Shown here piece by piece: positions 45,526 through 55,400 of a stretch of DNA of 64,000 nt. Below the pieces are notes generated by a model that saw only the letters and a list, made by a program, of their open reading frames with translations, had not been told where the DNA came from and made no database searches. Source of the stretch: Oegoconia quadripuncta. Lineage: Eukaryota > Arthropoda > Insecta > Lepidoptera > Autostichidae. The stretch spans positions 15,810,801 to 15,874,800 of the forward strand of contig OX438751.1 in NCBI GenBank assembly GCA_949316235.1. The letters are read 5' to 3'. A program made the translations under genes and the position numbers. The first letter of the stretch is position 1, and the number at the start of each line of letters is the position of its first letter.

Positions 45526-45818
45526 TGTAACATTGATTTACACAATTCATAAAATCCACATTTGAGGTTGTGTCATAATGTGTAATAAATAATGGAGAAA
45601 CTAAAAAATGGATCGGTCCATTTCTAAGGCCCGTATTAATAAACCAATCTCAATACAAGTCTTGAGGCTGTATCACCCGAGATGCGTCTTAAGAAGTTGA
45701 CGCTATCTCAAGCTCCCTGCTAATTTATAAACCAATCTTGAGGTCTACTCAGCTGAGATCACTTCTCAAGTATTCGCCTCAGCGGCGATTGAATGATAGT
45801 CTTGAGTTTCGTTTATTA

Positions 45819-45965
45819 AGGGCCGTATTAATAAACCGTTCTCAAGATTGACATGGCCTCAAGTTGACGTTTGAGAATCTGTTGCATATTAAAACAGCAT
45901 CAGAAAAAATAGTCTTGAGAGTGAAACGCGATCTCAATCTCAAGAACGATTTATTAATACGGGCC
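45819..45965. repeat. small palindromic MITE nested in the MITE
   Basis: Ends GGGCCGTATTAATAAACCG and its inverted form (CGATTTATTAATACGGGCC), with TTA on both sides (45816-45818, 45966-45968). Related ends but a different interior from the host copy. Confidence 0.65.
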
Positions 45966-46100
45966 TTATACACGCCACTCTCAAGTGAGTATACTGCTTG
46001 AGTAAGCACGTGCGTTTCAGGTCTCAAGTAAGATTTATTAATCAACACATTTACTTGAGACCAGTCACAAGCTTGTTCTCAATATTGAGAATGGTTTATT

Positions 46101-46709
46101 CGTATTCGTATTCGTATTCGTTGGCGGGCCGGTTTCCGCAACTCGACGTCTGGATGCGCCTATTTTGCGTGCGGGGGAATACCTAATACTGCCACCCAAG
46201 TTCTTGGAGGAAACCGAGCAACTTTGGGATGTTACCACAGGCTTCGGGGAGAGACTCCGGTCTTCCAAGGTGGGTGGCTCGATGTAAGGCCACCTCCTCG
46301 CACTCCAAGAGCACGTGGGCGGCTGATTCTTCGGCCTCCATGCACGCTCTGCACAGGGGGCTGTCTGTAACACCTATATTAAACAGATGTTTGTTGTAAT
46401 GACCGTGACCTGTTAGTGTACCCGTGACCAAACACAGCTGCGCCTTGGAGAGGCGCATAAGTTGTCGAGTAAGGCGCACACTCCGAGCTGGGATTGCCGC
46501 TCTGGTTTGCCTGCAGTCTACCCTTATGGTCCAGTCATTGTTGTGTAGCGATGTAGTTCGCTGATGAAGCCATGATTTGATTTGGCAAAACGGCAGTGGG
46601 ACGATTGGCTCAGGGCCCTGCACCATCATTGCAGATCCCCTTCTCGCCAGCTCATCCGCAGCGTCGTTGCCCCTTGATCCACTGTGTCCCTTAATCCACT
46701 GAAGAGTTA
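46101..46709 (-). mobile_element. 5'-truncated LINE with 13 bp target duplication
   Basis: Flanked by AGAATGGTTTATT at 46088-46100 and 46710-46722. Its 3' tail is a short ACGAAT repeat (TTCGTA on the plus strand) beside 46101. Inserted into the MITE, so younger than it. Confidence 0.85.
46183..46709 (-). pseudogene. LINE RNase H and zinc-finger C-terminus, frame open
   Basis: An open frame of about 175 codons with no stop. It begins mid-RNase H (LQWIKGHSGSRGNDAADELA), runs through TGTLTGHGHYNKHLF and a Cys/His cluster (CRACMEAEESAAHVLLECE), and ends GFLQELGWQY. RNase H after the RT is found in I-group LINEs. 5'-truncated on insertion, otherwise undamaged, hence recent. Confidence 0.82.
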
Positions 46710-46735
46710 AGAATGGTTTATTAATACGGGCGTAA

Positions 46736-47271
46736 CTGTGTTGGTGTCTATTCATTGCAGCGGTAATTATGATAATAAAGGTTCGCAGTCAGAACTATAT
46801 AAATTAACTACTCACTATTCATTGCCTGCGATATACCACAAGCTGACTATAATAGTGCCACTGTACTGTGAGAGGGGGATGTGGCGTGGAGGCAGTAGAT
46901 TGAAAAGCGACCCTCTCAACCTCCACCCGATCCTCCCTCGAGAGGAGAGAATTGAATCAATTCCCTTTAATGCCGACAAGTTGAGTATACCCGCTGTCTG
47001 GAAAAGTGTTTTATTGATATAAAATTAACCATTCAAGAAGAATGAAGCATACCTAAGTGTGACATGCGTTAAAGAATCTGATTTCGTTTTTCAATGATAA
47101 TGATCTCACCTATCTAGTAATACCTACTAATTACTTTCACCCACTACATATCTGTATTTTAACTAAGTTACTTACGAGTATTTCATTCTTTTTAGGGGGT
47201 CCTGTTTTTAATTGTTTTTAACACATTGTTTTACATTTTCTTTTTGTCTGGTTTTTTGGTTTATAAATACT
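46736..47271. other. intergenic
   Basis: No gene or repeat recognised. Confidence 0.35.
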
Positions 47272-47508
47272 TAAAAATAAATAAATATTTCGGACACTTA
47301 CACCAATCATCTAGTCCCAAACTAAGCAAAGCTTGTACTACGGATACTAGATAACGGATAAACATACATAAATATTTATATAAACATCCATGACTCAGGA
47401 ATAAATGTTCATATTCATCACACAAACATTTACCCGTCGCGGGATTCGAACCCGCAACCGTTGGTTTCGCTGACAGGGTCACTATCCACTACACCAATCG
47501 GTCGTCAA
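47272..47508 (-). repeat. tRNA-derived SINE, family 1, best copy
   Basis: Minus strand: GACCGATTGGTGTAGTGGAT head, AACGGTTGCGGGTTCGAATC B-box region, body tcatggatgtttatataaat, tagtatccgtagtacaagc, gtttgggactagatgattgg, tail aaatatttatttatt. All landmarks intact. Confidence 0.85.
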
Positions 47509-50389
47509 TATTGCGTCGTCAGTATTAAAAATGAATTGACTAACTAGGACAAAATTCTACATCGGTTTTGTTTGTCAAGGATATAGGAGTTATTATCAGC
47601 TAGCCGCTACCAAAAGTTACACAAAGGATATTTTGTTTTGGGAATGGATATTTAAATTACATAGAAACTCGATATTTACTGAAAGTAAAGCCAGCTTTAC
47701 CTACAGATTTCCTCATTTTAGTCTCACTGGATGGTGTGCGTGTATATGTGTGCAATTTAGGTAATTATAGGTAAATTAGGTAAATAAAATAAATTAGATA
47801 ATTGAGGAATAAGGAATTTACGACACGGGGGAAGAAAATATTCGTAACGCTCGTTCTATTTGGCTTCAGCATAGTCTCGGGCTGGGTGCTTTTTAAAAAA
47901 AATATCTGTGCTCTAGGACCAAACAGGCTACCCCAGTAAAACTAGCCTTGACCTTAATCTTGATGGGCTAATAAGTTGAAATTGCTAAACATATAAATCA
48001 AAGCAAAACACGGGCGAATGGTCCAATGCTTCTGAATCGGACCGCACATAAATCTCTCCATCAAAAGCTTTAGATGTGTAATTACCCGATGACGGGGACT
48101 CGCTCTCTGCTCTCGACTTCACAAGAGGGTGGGCGGAATTGTGGGGTGAGGGTGGATGGTGGTGAGCTTCGTAACCATGGTTACGGCAGGGAGCTAGGGA
48201 TGTGATTTATAATAACGAAGGCAACAAGTGGATTTTATCATCATTATTTACGTGGGTACATTCACGTTTATATTATACGAACTATTTATCTACTAGTATC
48301 AATATTAATTTATTAAATAAAGATTGCAAAGACAGCTTTGAAAACAAAAACCTTTTCCATAGAATCCGCTACTAAAATCAGTAATAGAATTTAAAACAGC
48401 GATTTTCTTCTGTTATAAACAAAGTTATAGTCTGGCGGCGCTATGTTGAGTGTTCTGTGAAGTCAACCGCTATTTATTTGCAACACATACGTGTCGACCC
48501 GAACCTAACCTTTTACATTTATTCATTAACACGTTCAGGGATACATCACCATTTGTTGTTACGCCTAGAGGTGTGATGTGTCCCGGAATATGTTAAGAAA
48601 CATATAACTAATCAAAATTAACTTAACTACAGTTTCCCCAAAAAAACTTGGCTCGTTGAACAGCGACGCTCACTCTTTGTGCTAAATTGAGACCAGTCTT
48701 CTGGTCGTAGGTACGAGGTATTGATCAAGCTCTCCGATAACTGATGAAGGAGGCCATAAGCATCCAGTACCCACGAACTAGGGTCTCTAGCCCAAACGGC
48801 GCAAAAAATGTAATCTCCACTTAGGCAGACATATTTGCGTCGCTTGAGGTTCTCCGCTGGTGCGGCTACTGAAACTACTACGATTATGAGACGGAATAAG
48901 CGTGTCTGGATTATGTGACGGAATAATTACTTATCAGTCAGACAGTCCTTGCTGGGCGCCTGCAGACGCGAAGGCCCAGCGGGTGACATGATTATGTTCC
49001 GCGTGCTGCGAAATACGACCAGCGCCACAGCAAGATAGGCCGTGGTGCCCAAACATGGCAGCGGCACTCATGTGGCACTTGCCGTGGCAATTCTAATAGT
49101 GGTTCGGTCAAGCAAACTGCCAATGTTGACACAAGGTAAAGCGTGTAATCATAGGCCTAGCCGACTCCCATTTGCTCAGCAAGGAGACGAGCACGCTCGG
49201 CAAAATTGGTTAACTTTTCAAGGGGACTGTTCCATACCAATTTGAATATCGGTTTATCGATTTTGATGATTATTTTTTTTTTAAGGATTTAACGCCAGAG
49301 TGACCTGATATTTTGGTGACGGTCTGATGATGCACGCCCGAGATAGAGAACGGACCCTTAATACTTAAAGTACCTAGTTGTTTTGCCAATTTTATGCGGT
49401 TCAATTATTTCATATACCTAATTGACGTCCTCGATTAGTAGTCATTATGGTGAAACGCATTATTAATTTATTATTACTTTGTTTTTTTATGTCAACTTAC
49501 ATACAGCTCACTTCTTCTTGGACTGTGACCTAATAGTAGCGGCCAGAGCTCCCATTTGAAATAAGTAGTTCAATTATCATCTATATAATTCGGTGTCGAA
49601 ACAGAAAAAATGTAAAAAGGAAAAAAAAAAAATCTCAAACATGCTTCGAAAGAGCATTATTTTTACAACCTTCTTTGAGATAAATCGAATATGCTGTCAA
49701 ATACCTACATGCGAGCAGCGGCCAGCGGCCGGCAAAGTTGTGTAGAAATCCTTATCTGTCGTGTTTAGCTGCCAAATAAATTACTAATCTATGAAAACTC
49801 ATACATACTGCAGTATTCTTTTTACTCCGAAACATGACAACTTATCGACGGGTTTGTTTAAATTTCGAACTGGTGTGCGAAGAAAGCTGTTTGATAAAAA
49901 ACAAATGAGTATTTTGGTTGGCGCGTGGAAAATTATGGTTGGTTGTCATTGATTTTGTTTGGAATTTTATAATTTGACAAAATGAGTTCAAGCGAAGAAA
50001 GTGAGTGTGATGAACATACTTTGACGCCACCTGAAATTCAAAAAGCGGCTCTTGCGTAGGTAATAGAAAACACATTTTTGTTTTTGGTGGCAAACCAAAA
50101 CAAAAGAAAAATATTTCAAAACCTGTTGCACATTCAACAACTGTATTTTCAAAATATTCTACATCGGTACTACTTAGTTTGAATTTCCGCGCATTATTTG
50201 AGAAAAGTACTTACAAACCTTGGCCACAACCAGGCATTGATAAACTTACGCATCTGTGGCTCGGTTTTGCCATAGCCCACATTTACACGTCCATCCATCA
50301 ATGCCTCTTGGCGGGCGCTGCATTAATGTAGGTACTATTAGCGTGTAACTATCAAAACATAATATTATTATAGTCGATACATCATGTTA
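47509..50389. other. intergenic, no clear gene
   Basis: No protein family recognised. At 49981-50058 a frame MSSSEESECDEHTLTPPEIQ..ALA runs into GTAG/GTAATA, which could be a tiny first exon with a donor, but no next exon was found. 48650-49230 is more GC-rich with short frames I cannot place. Confidence 0.35.
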
Positions 50390-50645
50390 GGTTCTTCATC
50401 ATCATATCAGGCACAGGACACAGGACGTCCACTGCTGAACATAGGCCTCCCAATAGAATTCCAGAGTGACCGGTTAGAAGCGGCCTGCATCCAGCGATTT
50501 CCGAAGACCTTTATCAAGTCGTGTGTTCACCTTGTCCTACGCTGCGCTTGCCGGTACATGGATTCCACTTGAGAACATTAATGCCTCACCGGTCATCAGG
50601 TCTTCGAGCTATGTGCCCTGCCCACTGCCACTTCAACTTGCTAAT
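50390..50645 (-). pseudogene. RTE-type LINE 3' end
   Basis: Minus strand pieces KLKWQWAGHIARR, RWMQAASNRSLW-like text and RPMFSSGRP end in TGATATGATGATGAAGAA. This matches the conserved end of RTE polyproteins and their tail. 5'-truncated and frameshifted. Confidence 0.72.
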
Positions 50646-51035
50646 CCCCTGAGCTATATCAGTCACGTGACGTACATGTGACGTAAAGGAGGACAACTTT
50701 CAACATTGGGCGGGTGGAGGCATTCTTAGAAATTACTTCAAATATTTTTTATACTTCTGTAAAGAATAGGTATCGGAATAAATACTTACTAGAATCATTG
50801 AGTGGCTTTGTTTGAAATACTTACTAAGTTATTTCTAATAAATCAGAAGTCGGATTACAGCGCCATAATAGCATCATGTACAGGCATTCTAGTCGAGAAT
50901 CAGGGCACCAAGGGCGACTAGGAACACCAAATCGCAGAACCTGTCGATGATGGAGCTCGAGCTAGAGACGTGGAGACCGACACAGTATCCAGGAAAGACG
51001 TGGCCGTAGCCGCTCTTGTAAAATTGCTGAATATA

Positions 51036-51303
51036 CAGGGCGTCCCAAAGTTATGGGACATGAAGGGGAAGTACCTTAAATATCGTAGATAGTGAATTTT
51101 GCTCAAAGAAGACTTTATGTTATTTTTAAAAGTTAGTAATTCTGCATTCATAGATTTTCTAAAAATTATTTGCTTGGGCTGGGAATCGAACCGACTCAAA
51201 TGTGAAAAAAAAAACACCCTACTTTTATGATGCCAATCGAAAGAATAGCTAAAAAATAATAACTCTGCCTAAGTAACATAGTATTTTAAAAGAAAGGAAC
51301 AAC
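51036..51303 (+). repeat. left terminal inverted repeat of the mariner-like element
   Basis: Matches 57153-57419 in inverted orientation with only a handful of differences, one of them in a poly(A) run. Confidence 0.88.
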
Positions 51304-51381
51304 GTGAAATTAATCATTTTAATCAAATAAAAAACATACATGAAACTGCCGTAGTCAATTAAGTAGGTATTTTTTTGTAAA

Positions 51382-51447
51382 TTAATTAATTAAATGCTCA
51401 AAATGTGATCCCTCTTGTCTTACGCAAATCGCCAATCTTTTAATGAG
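51382..51447 (-). pseudogene. transposase C-terminal remnant
   Basis: Encodes LIKRLAICVRQEGSHFEHLI then N and stop. RxxxCxxxEGxHFEHLx is a common ending of mariner/Tc-like insect transposases. Confidence 0.6.
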
Positions 51448-51475
51448 CCCGCTGCCTGTTGATTTTCTAATCATT

Positions 51476-51616
51476 TTATGGAAGCCTTTTCAAAACTTTA
51501 CGAGACGGTATTTGTCTATCAGGATATTTTACGCCATACCACCGCAAACTTCTAGAGATATCTTTATCGTTCAAAAAATATGCTTCCATTAGATCAAAAC
51601 TTACTTGATATGCCAT
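51476..51616 (-). pseudogene. transposase N-terminal helix-turn-helix remnant (DUF4817-like)
   Basis: 46 codons from ATG at 51616 to TAA: MAYQVSFDLMEAYFLNDKDI, then RWYGVKYPDRQIPSRKVLKR. The spacing of Y, YP.R..PS and L resembles the DUF4817 helix-turn-helix at the N-terminus of many insect transposases. The frame stops soon after, near the internal deletion. Confidence 0.55.
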
Positions 51617-52000
51617 GTTCGCAATAAATTAACACAATAACACTTGTGTAAGTGAATTGAGACTAAACAGATCAATATCCGAAAAACAAACGCTCGCACA
51701 TACTGTTCCATTTTCAAATTTAAGAACAACATTTAAAAATATCACTTCTTTTTAAAATATCTTAAAAAGTATGCATTCAAACAAACGCTGTCATAAACTG
51801 TTCCATTTTCAAATTATAAATTATTTATTTTTGTTTTTAATTTGCCTTCTGTCTAGCTTACAGAGGACGTATTGAAATACAAGTTTTATCATTTCATCTA
51901 CACGTGCACTTATAATAAGGAAAACTATGTTAGTACCTATTTTATGAAGTGGGTACTTATTTACGAATAATCAATGCTATCTTTGGAATGATAATATCGC

Positions 52001-52005
52001 TACTT
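52001..52005 (+). repeat. target site duplication, left (TACTT)
   Basis: TACTT directly before the left LTR, repeated at 57093-57097 directly after the right LTR. Confidence 0.9.
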
Positions 52006-52362
52006 TGATAGAAAATTATTTATTACATTGCTGATCTAACGTGTGAAGGGACATTGTTACGTTCCTGAACGCACACTTGGTAGTATGTTGTTTGTGAACG
52101 ACATCCTTTTATCTTCTCTATGGCTTCCTCTTCCGAGCACCGGACGGGCCTTTGTAATAGGTGACCTAACCTCTAAATTAATCCTTGTTCATTAATATAA
52201 TTATAAGTAATTAATGCATTGTAAATGCGACTATATATTCTGTGCAATATACTAGTTGATCGAAGAACCTGATTTTATTCCATCGGTGTGCCCTGCCAAC
52301 ACTTCGCTCATCCTGCTTGTTCCCACAGCGCAAGGACTGGCTGCTCTGCTTTACGTTCAACA
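52006..52362 (+). repeat. copia element left LTR (357 bp)
   Basis: Begins TG and ends CA. Identical by eye along all 357 bases to 56736-57092. It has a TATA-like CTATATATTC near 52230. Confidence 0.95.
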
Positions 52363-52380
52363 GGTTCTGTGCCCAGGCAT
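52363..52380 (+). promoter_or_regulatory. candidate primer-binding site
   Basis: GGTTCTGTGCCCAGGCAT follows the left LTR at once. It resembles the complement of the anticodon-arm region of initiator tRNA-Met (GGTTATGGGCCCAG..), the internal half-tRNA site used by copia, with a few mismatches. Confidence 0.5.
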
Positions 52381-52454
52381 ATGATAAAGGCAGGAAGGAT
52401 CGGGCAGACGCAGGCGCAGAAGGTATACATTTGCGATATTACTGTATATTATAT

Positions 52455-55400
52455 ATGATGGCAGAAGCGGAGAATTCGCACCGACGTGGCGAGGAGGTTA
52501 CCCGTAATGGAGCCGGCACCGGCAATGTTTTTATTGAAAAACTCTCGGGTGCGGCTAACTATGTTAATTGGAAATTCTCCATCCGCATGCTGCTCATCTT
52601 GGAAGGATTATGGAGTTGTGTCACTGGTACTGAGGTAGTGGACCCTGCCCTCGATATGAAAGCACTAGCGAGGATTGCGCTATGTGTACAGCCGAGTTTA
52701 TATAATTACATTCGTGACGCTAAAACTTCAAAAGAAGCGTGGGAGAAGTTGTCATCCATTTTTGAGGATCGTGGCTTATATCGCCGTGTTTTGCTGTTGC
52801 GGCAGTTACATCATATTAAATTTATTAAATACAAATCAATGAATGAATATATAAATGGTGTGATGATGCTTGTTCAGCAACTGGCGGATATTGGGCGAAC
52901 AATTGAAGACGGTGAGGTAGCCGAGATTCTTCTAAGTGGTCTACCCAGTGAGTACGATGTCCTTGTTTCAAGTTTGGAGACTGCATGCATTAGCACTTCA
53001 CTATCAAGCGAACTAGTTCGCACCAGACTTCTACAGGAAGAGATGCGCAAAAATGGAAGTGATTCAGTGTCTGGCGGCATTGACAGTGCATATATGGTAA
53101 AGAAAAATAACATTATATGCCATTACTGTGGCAAGGCCGGCCACATTCGTTCCAAATGCTTCAAATGGAAGCGCAATAAGAAGCAGACAGGCAAGAATGA
53201 GAATACACTAATTGTCACAGGCAGTGCTCTCTCTGTCACACAGGGTGACATTGTGGTGGACTCTGGATGCAGCAGCCACATGTTTAACTGTCAATCATAT
53301 TTTGAGAACTTTAAGACAAATAAAAGTTTAGTTGTGTTGGCGAATAGTGATAAGCTAAGTAGTGAAGGTACAGGTCAGATAGTTATATCTTTAGACAACA
53401 ATGATGTTATTGCTGAAGCTATGTTTGTCCCTGGATTGTCAACTAATCTCTTATCTGTCAGTAAACTGGCTAAGGAGGGTTATGTAATTGTTTTTAATAA
53501 AGAAGGGTGTCACTTTTACAATCAAAATAATTGCAATATTAATGGTAAGAAAGTAGGTCATGCTAGTAGTGTTAATGGTATTTATAAATTGGATGGTGTC
53601 AATTTATGTAGGAGTGTTTTGCTACCACAGGAGTGCTCTTCAGTCTCTCTGAAGAACAACAATGATGTTCAAGTTCAGATAGAACAGAGTGCAAAGTTGG
53701 CTAGGGTGCCGGTTGGCACATGGCATAGGCGTCTTGGTCATTTGAGCTTTGGTGGATTATGTGCTCTGCGGAGAAATAATGTTCTTGAGTTCACAGATAC
53801 TTTGGAGCATAACGAGTGCATCTCTTGCTTGGAGTGCAAGCAGACAGCAAAGCCGTTCCCGTCTGGTGAGGCTAAGCGTGCTTCTCGCCGGCTAGAGCTC
53901 ATCCATTCAGATGTGTGTGGACCAATGTCACAACGGAGTTGGGGTGGTGCACGATATCTCCTAACGTTCACAGATGACTACAGCAGAAAAAGTTGGGGTT
54001 ACCTACTTAATGAAAAATCGGAGGTAATGTCTCATTTTATAGAATTTAAGTGTCTGATGGAGAAGCAGACTGGTGAAGAAATTAGGTGTCTGAGAACTGA
54101 TGGAGGTGGAGAGTACTGTAATGGGAAGTTTTCCTCTTATCTAAAGGCTCAAGGAATTGTACATCAAGTAACAGTGCCCTATTGTCCTCAGCAGAACGGT
54201 GTCTCTGAGAGACTTAATAGGACATTAATGGAAAAGGCACGCTGTATGCTGCAGGATTCTGGTCTTAGCCGGGAATATTGGGGTGAGGCGGTTATGACCG
54301 CAGTGTATGTCAAAAATAGGAGCCCTACAAGTGCCTTAGCTGGACAGATGCCTGAGCAGGTTTGGACCGGTTCCATTGTTGAACTTAGTCACCTTCGTGT
54401 ATTTGGGTGTGTTGCCTTTACTTTGATTCCTGAGCAGAAACGTTCTAAACTAGATCCTAAATCTCACATGTGTATATTTGTTGGTTATAGTGAGACTACC
54501 AAAGGTTATAGATTTGTTAAACCTCAGAGCCCTAGGCGTATCATTTATTCGAGGAGCGTAGAATTTATAGAAAACAAGTTTTTGAAGGACATGGACAGTG
54601 TCTCTTCTAGTCATATGTCAAATAACAATGTTTTATGTGATGTTGACATAAGCAAATTTTATTTGAATTCTAATATGAATGAAATGAACAATGAATCTAA
54701 AAATGATAAATTAAATATTTCTGAAAACTGTGATATTAGCACTAGTAATTCTTGTGAAAAGAATGGTTCAGAATGTAATAGAGAGGATCTAAGTGATGTA
54801 ACTGTGATTTCAGGTGTTGGATCGGAGTGCTGTACTGGTGATGAGGAGCAGGTTGCTGAGAGTCCGGTGCCAAAGGCCGTGGACAGCAGCTGGTCGCCAG
54901 GCCCGTCGCTACTTCGAGGGGAAGATGTGTCTAGTCCTGGATTGGTACCACCAGTGACTGCCACATCTCCTACTACGAGATCTGTACGTAGTCGCCGTCC
55001 ACCGTTGAGGTATAAAGATTATGATCTCTCTTTGTTAGTACAAAATGGTATGGAACCATTATCATATAGTGAGGCTATATTGTCAAATGATCAAAATGAA
55101 TGGCATTCCGCTATGAAAGATGAGTATGATTCACTCTTGAAAAATGGTGTGTGGAAACTAGTTGATCGCCCACTAGGTAAAAATATAATAAAGTGTAAGT
55201 GGGTGTATAAATTAAAAAGGGACACTTCAGGTAATATTAGTTATAAAGCTCGTTTAGTAGCACGTGGTTTCTCACAAAAGCAGGGAGTTGATTATAATGA
55301 CACATTCTCTCCTGTGGTTCGGCATAGCACTCTACGCACATTGTTTGCTTTGGCTAATGAACTTAATATGAACATAGATCATTTCGATGTTGAGACTGCA

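Larger units (their letters stand above)
45628..46732. repeat. PIF/Harbinger-like MITE, copy 1 (interrupted twice)
   Basis: Ends GGCCCGTATTAATAAACC and its inverted form, with TAA on both sides (45625-45627, 46733-46735), the 3 bp TWA duplication typical of PIF/Harbinger. Its body has recurring TTTATTAAT and CTCAAG words. It is split by a second small MITE (45819-45965) and a LINE (46101-46709). Other copies are at 57608-57933 and 59135-59457. Confidence 0.72.

Noticed and set aside
47420..47500. Possible tRNA gene (A-box and B-box-like words)
   Set aside because: No cloverleaf can be closed, and the sequence continues into a SINE body found at five other places in the window. The same holds for the other SINE heads.
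52317..52454. Extended start of the copia polyprotein at 52317
   Set aside because: That ATG lies inside the left LTR and the added residues show no Gag features. The ATG pair at 52455 is the better start.
54659..54964. Antisense frame of 101 codons within the copia element
   Set aside because: It lies opposite the variable linker between integrase and RT and has no domain.
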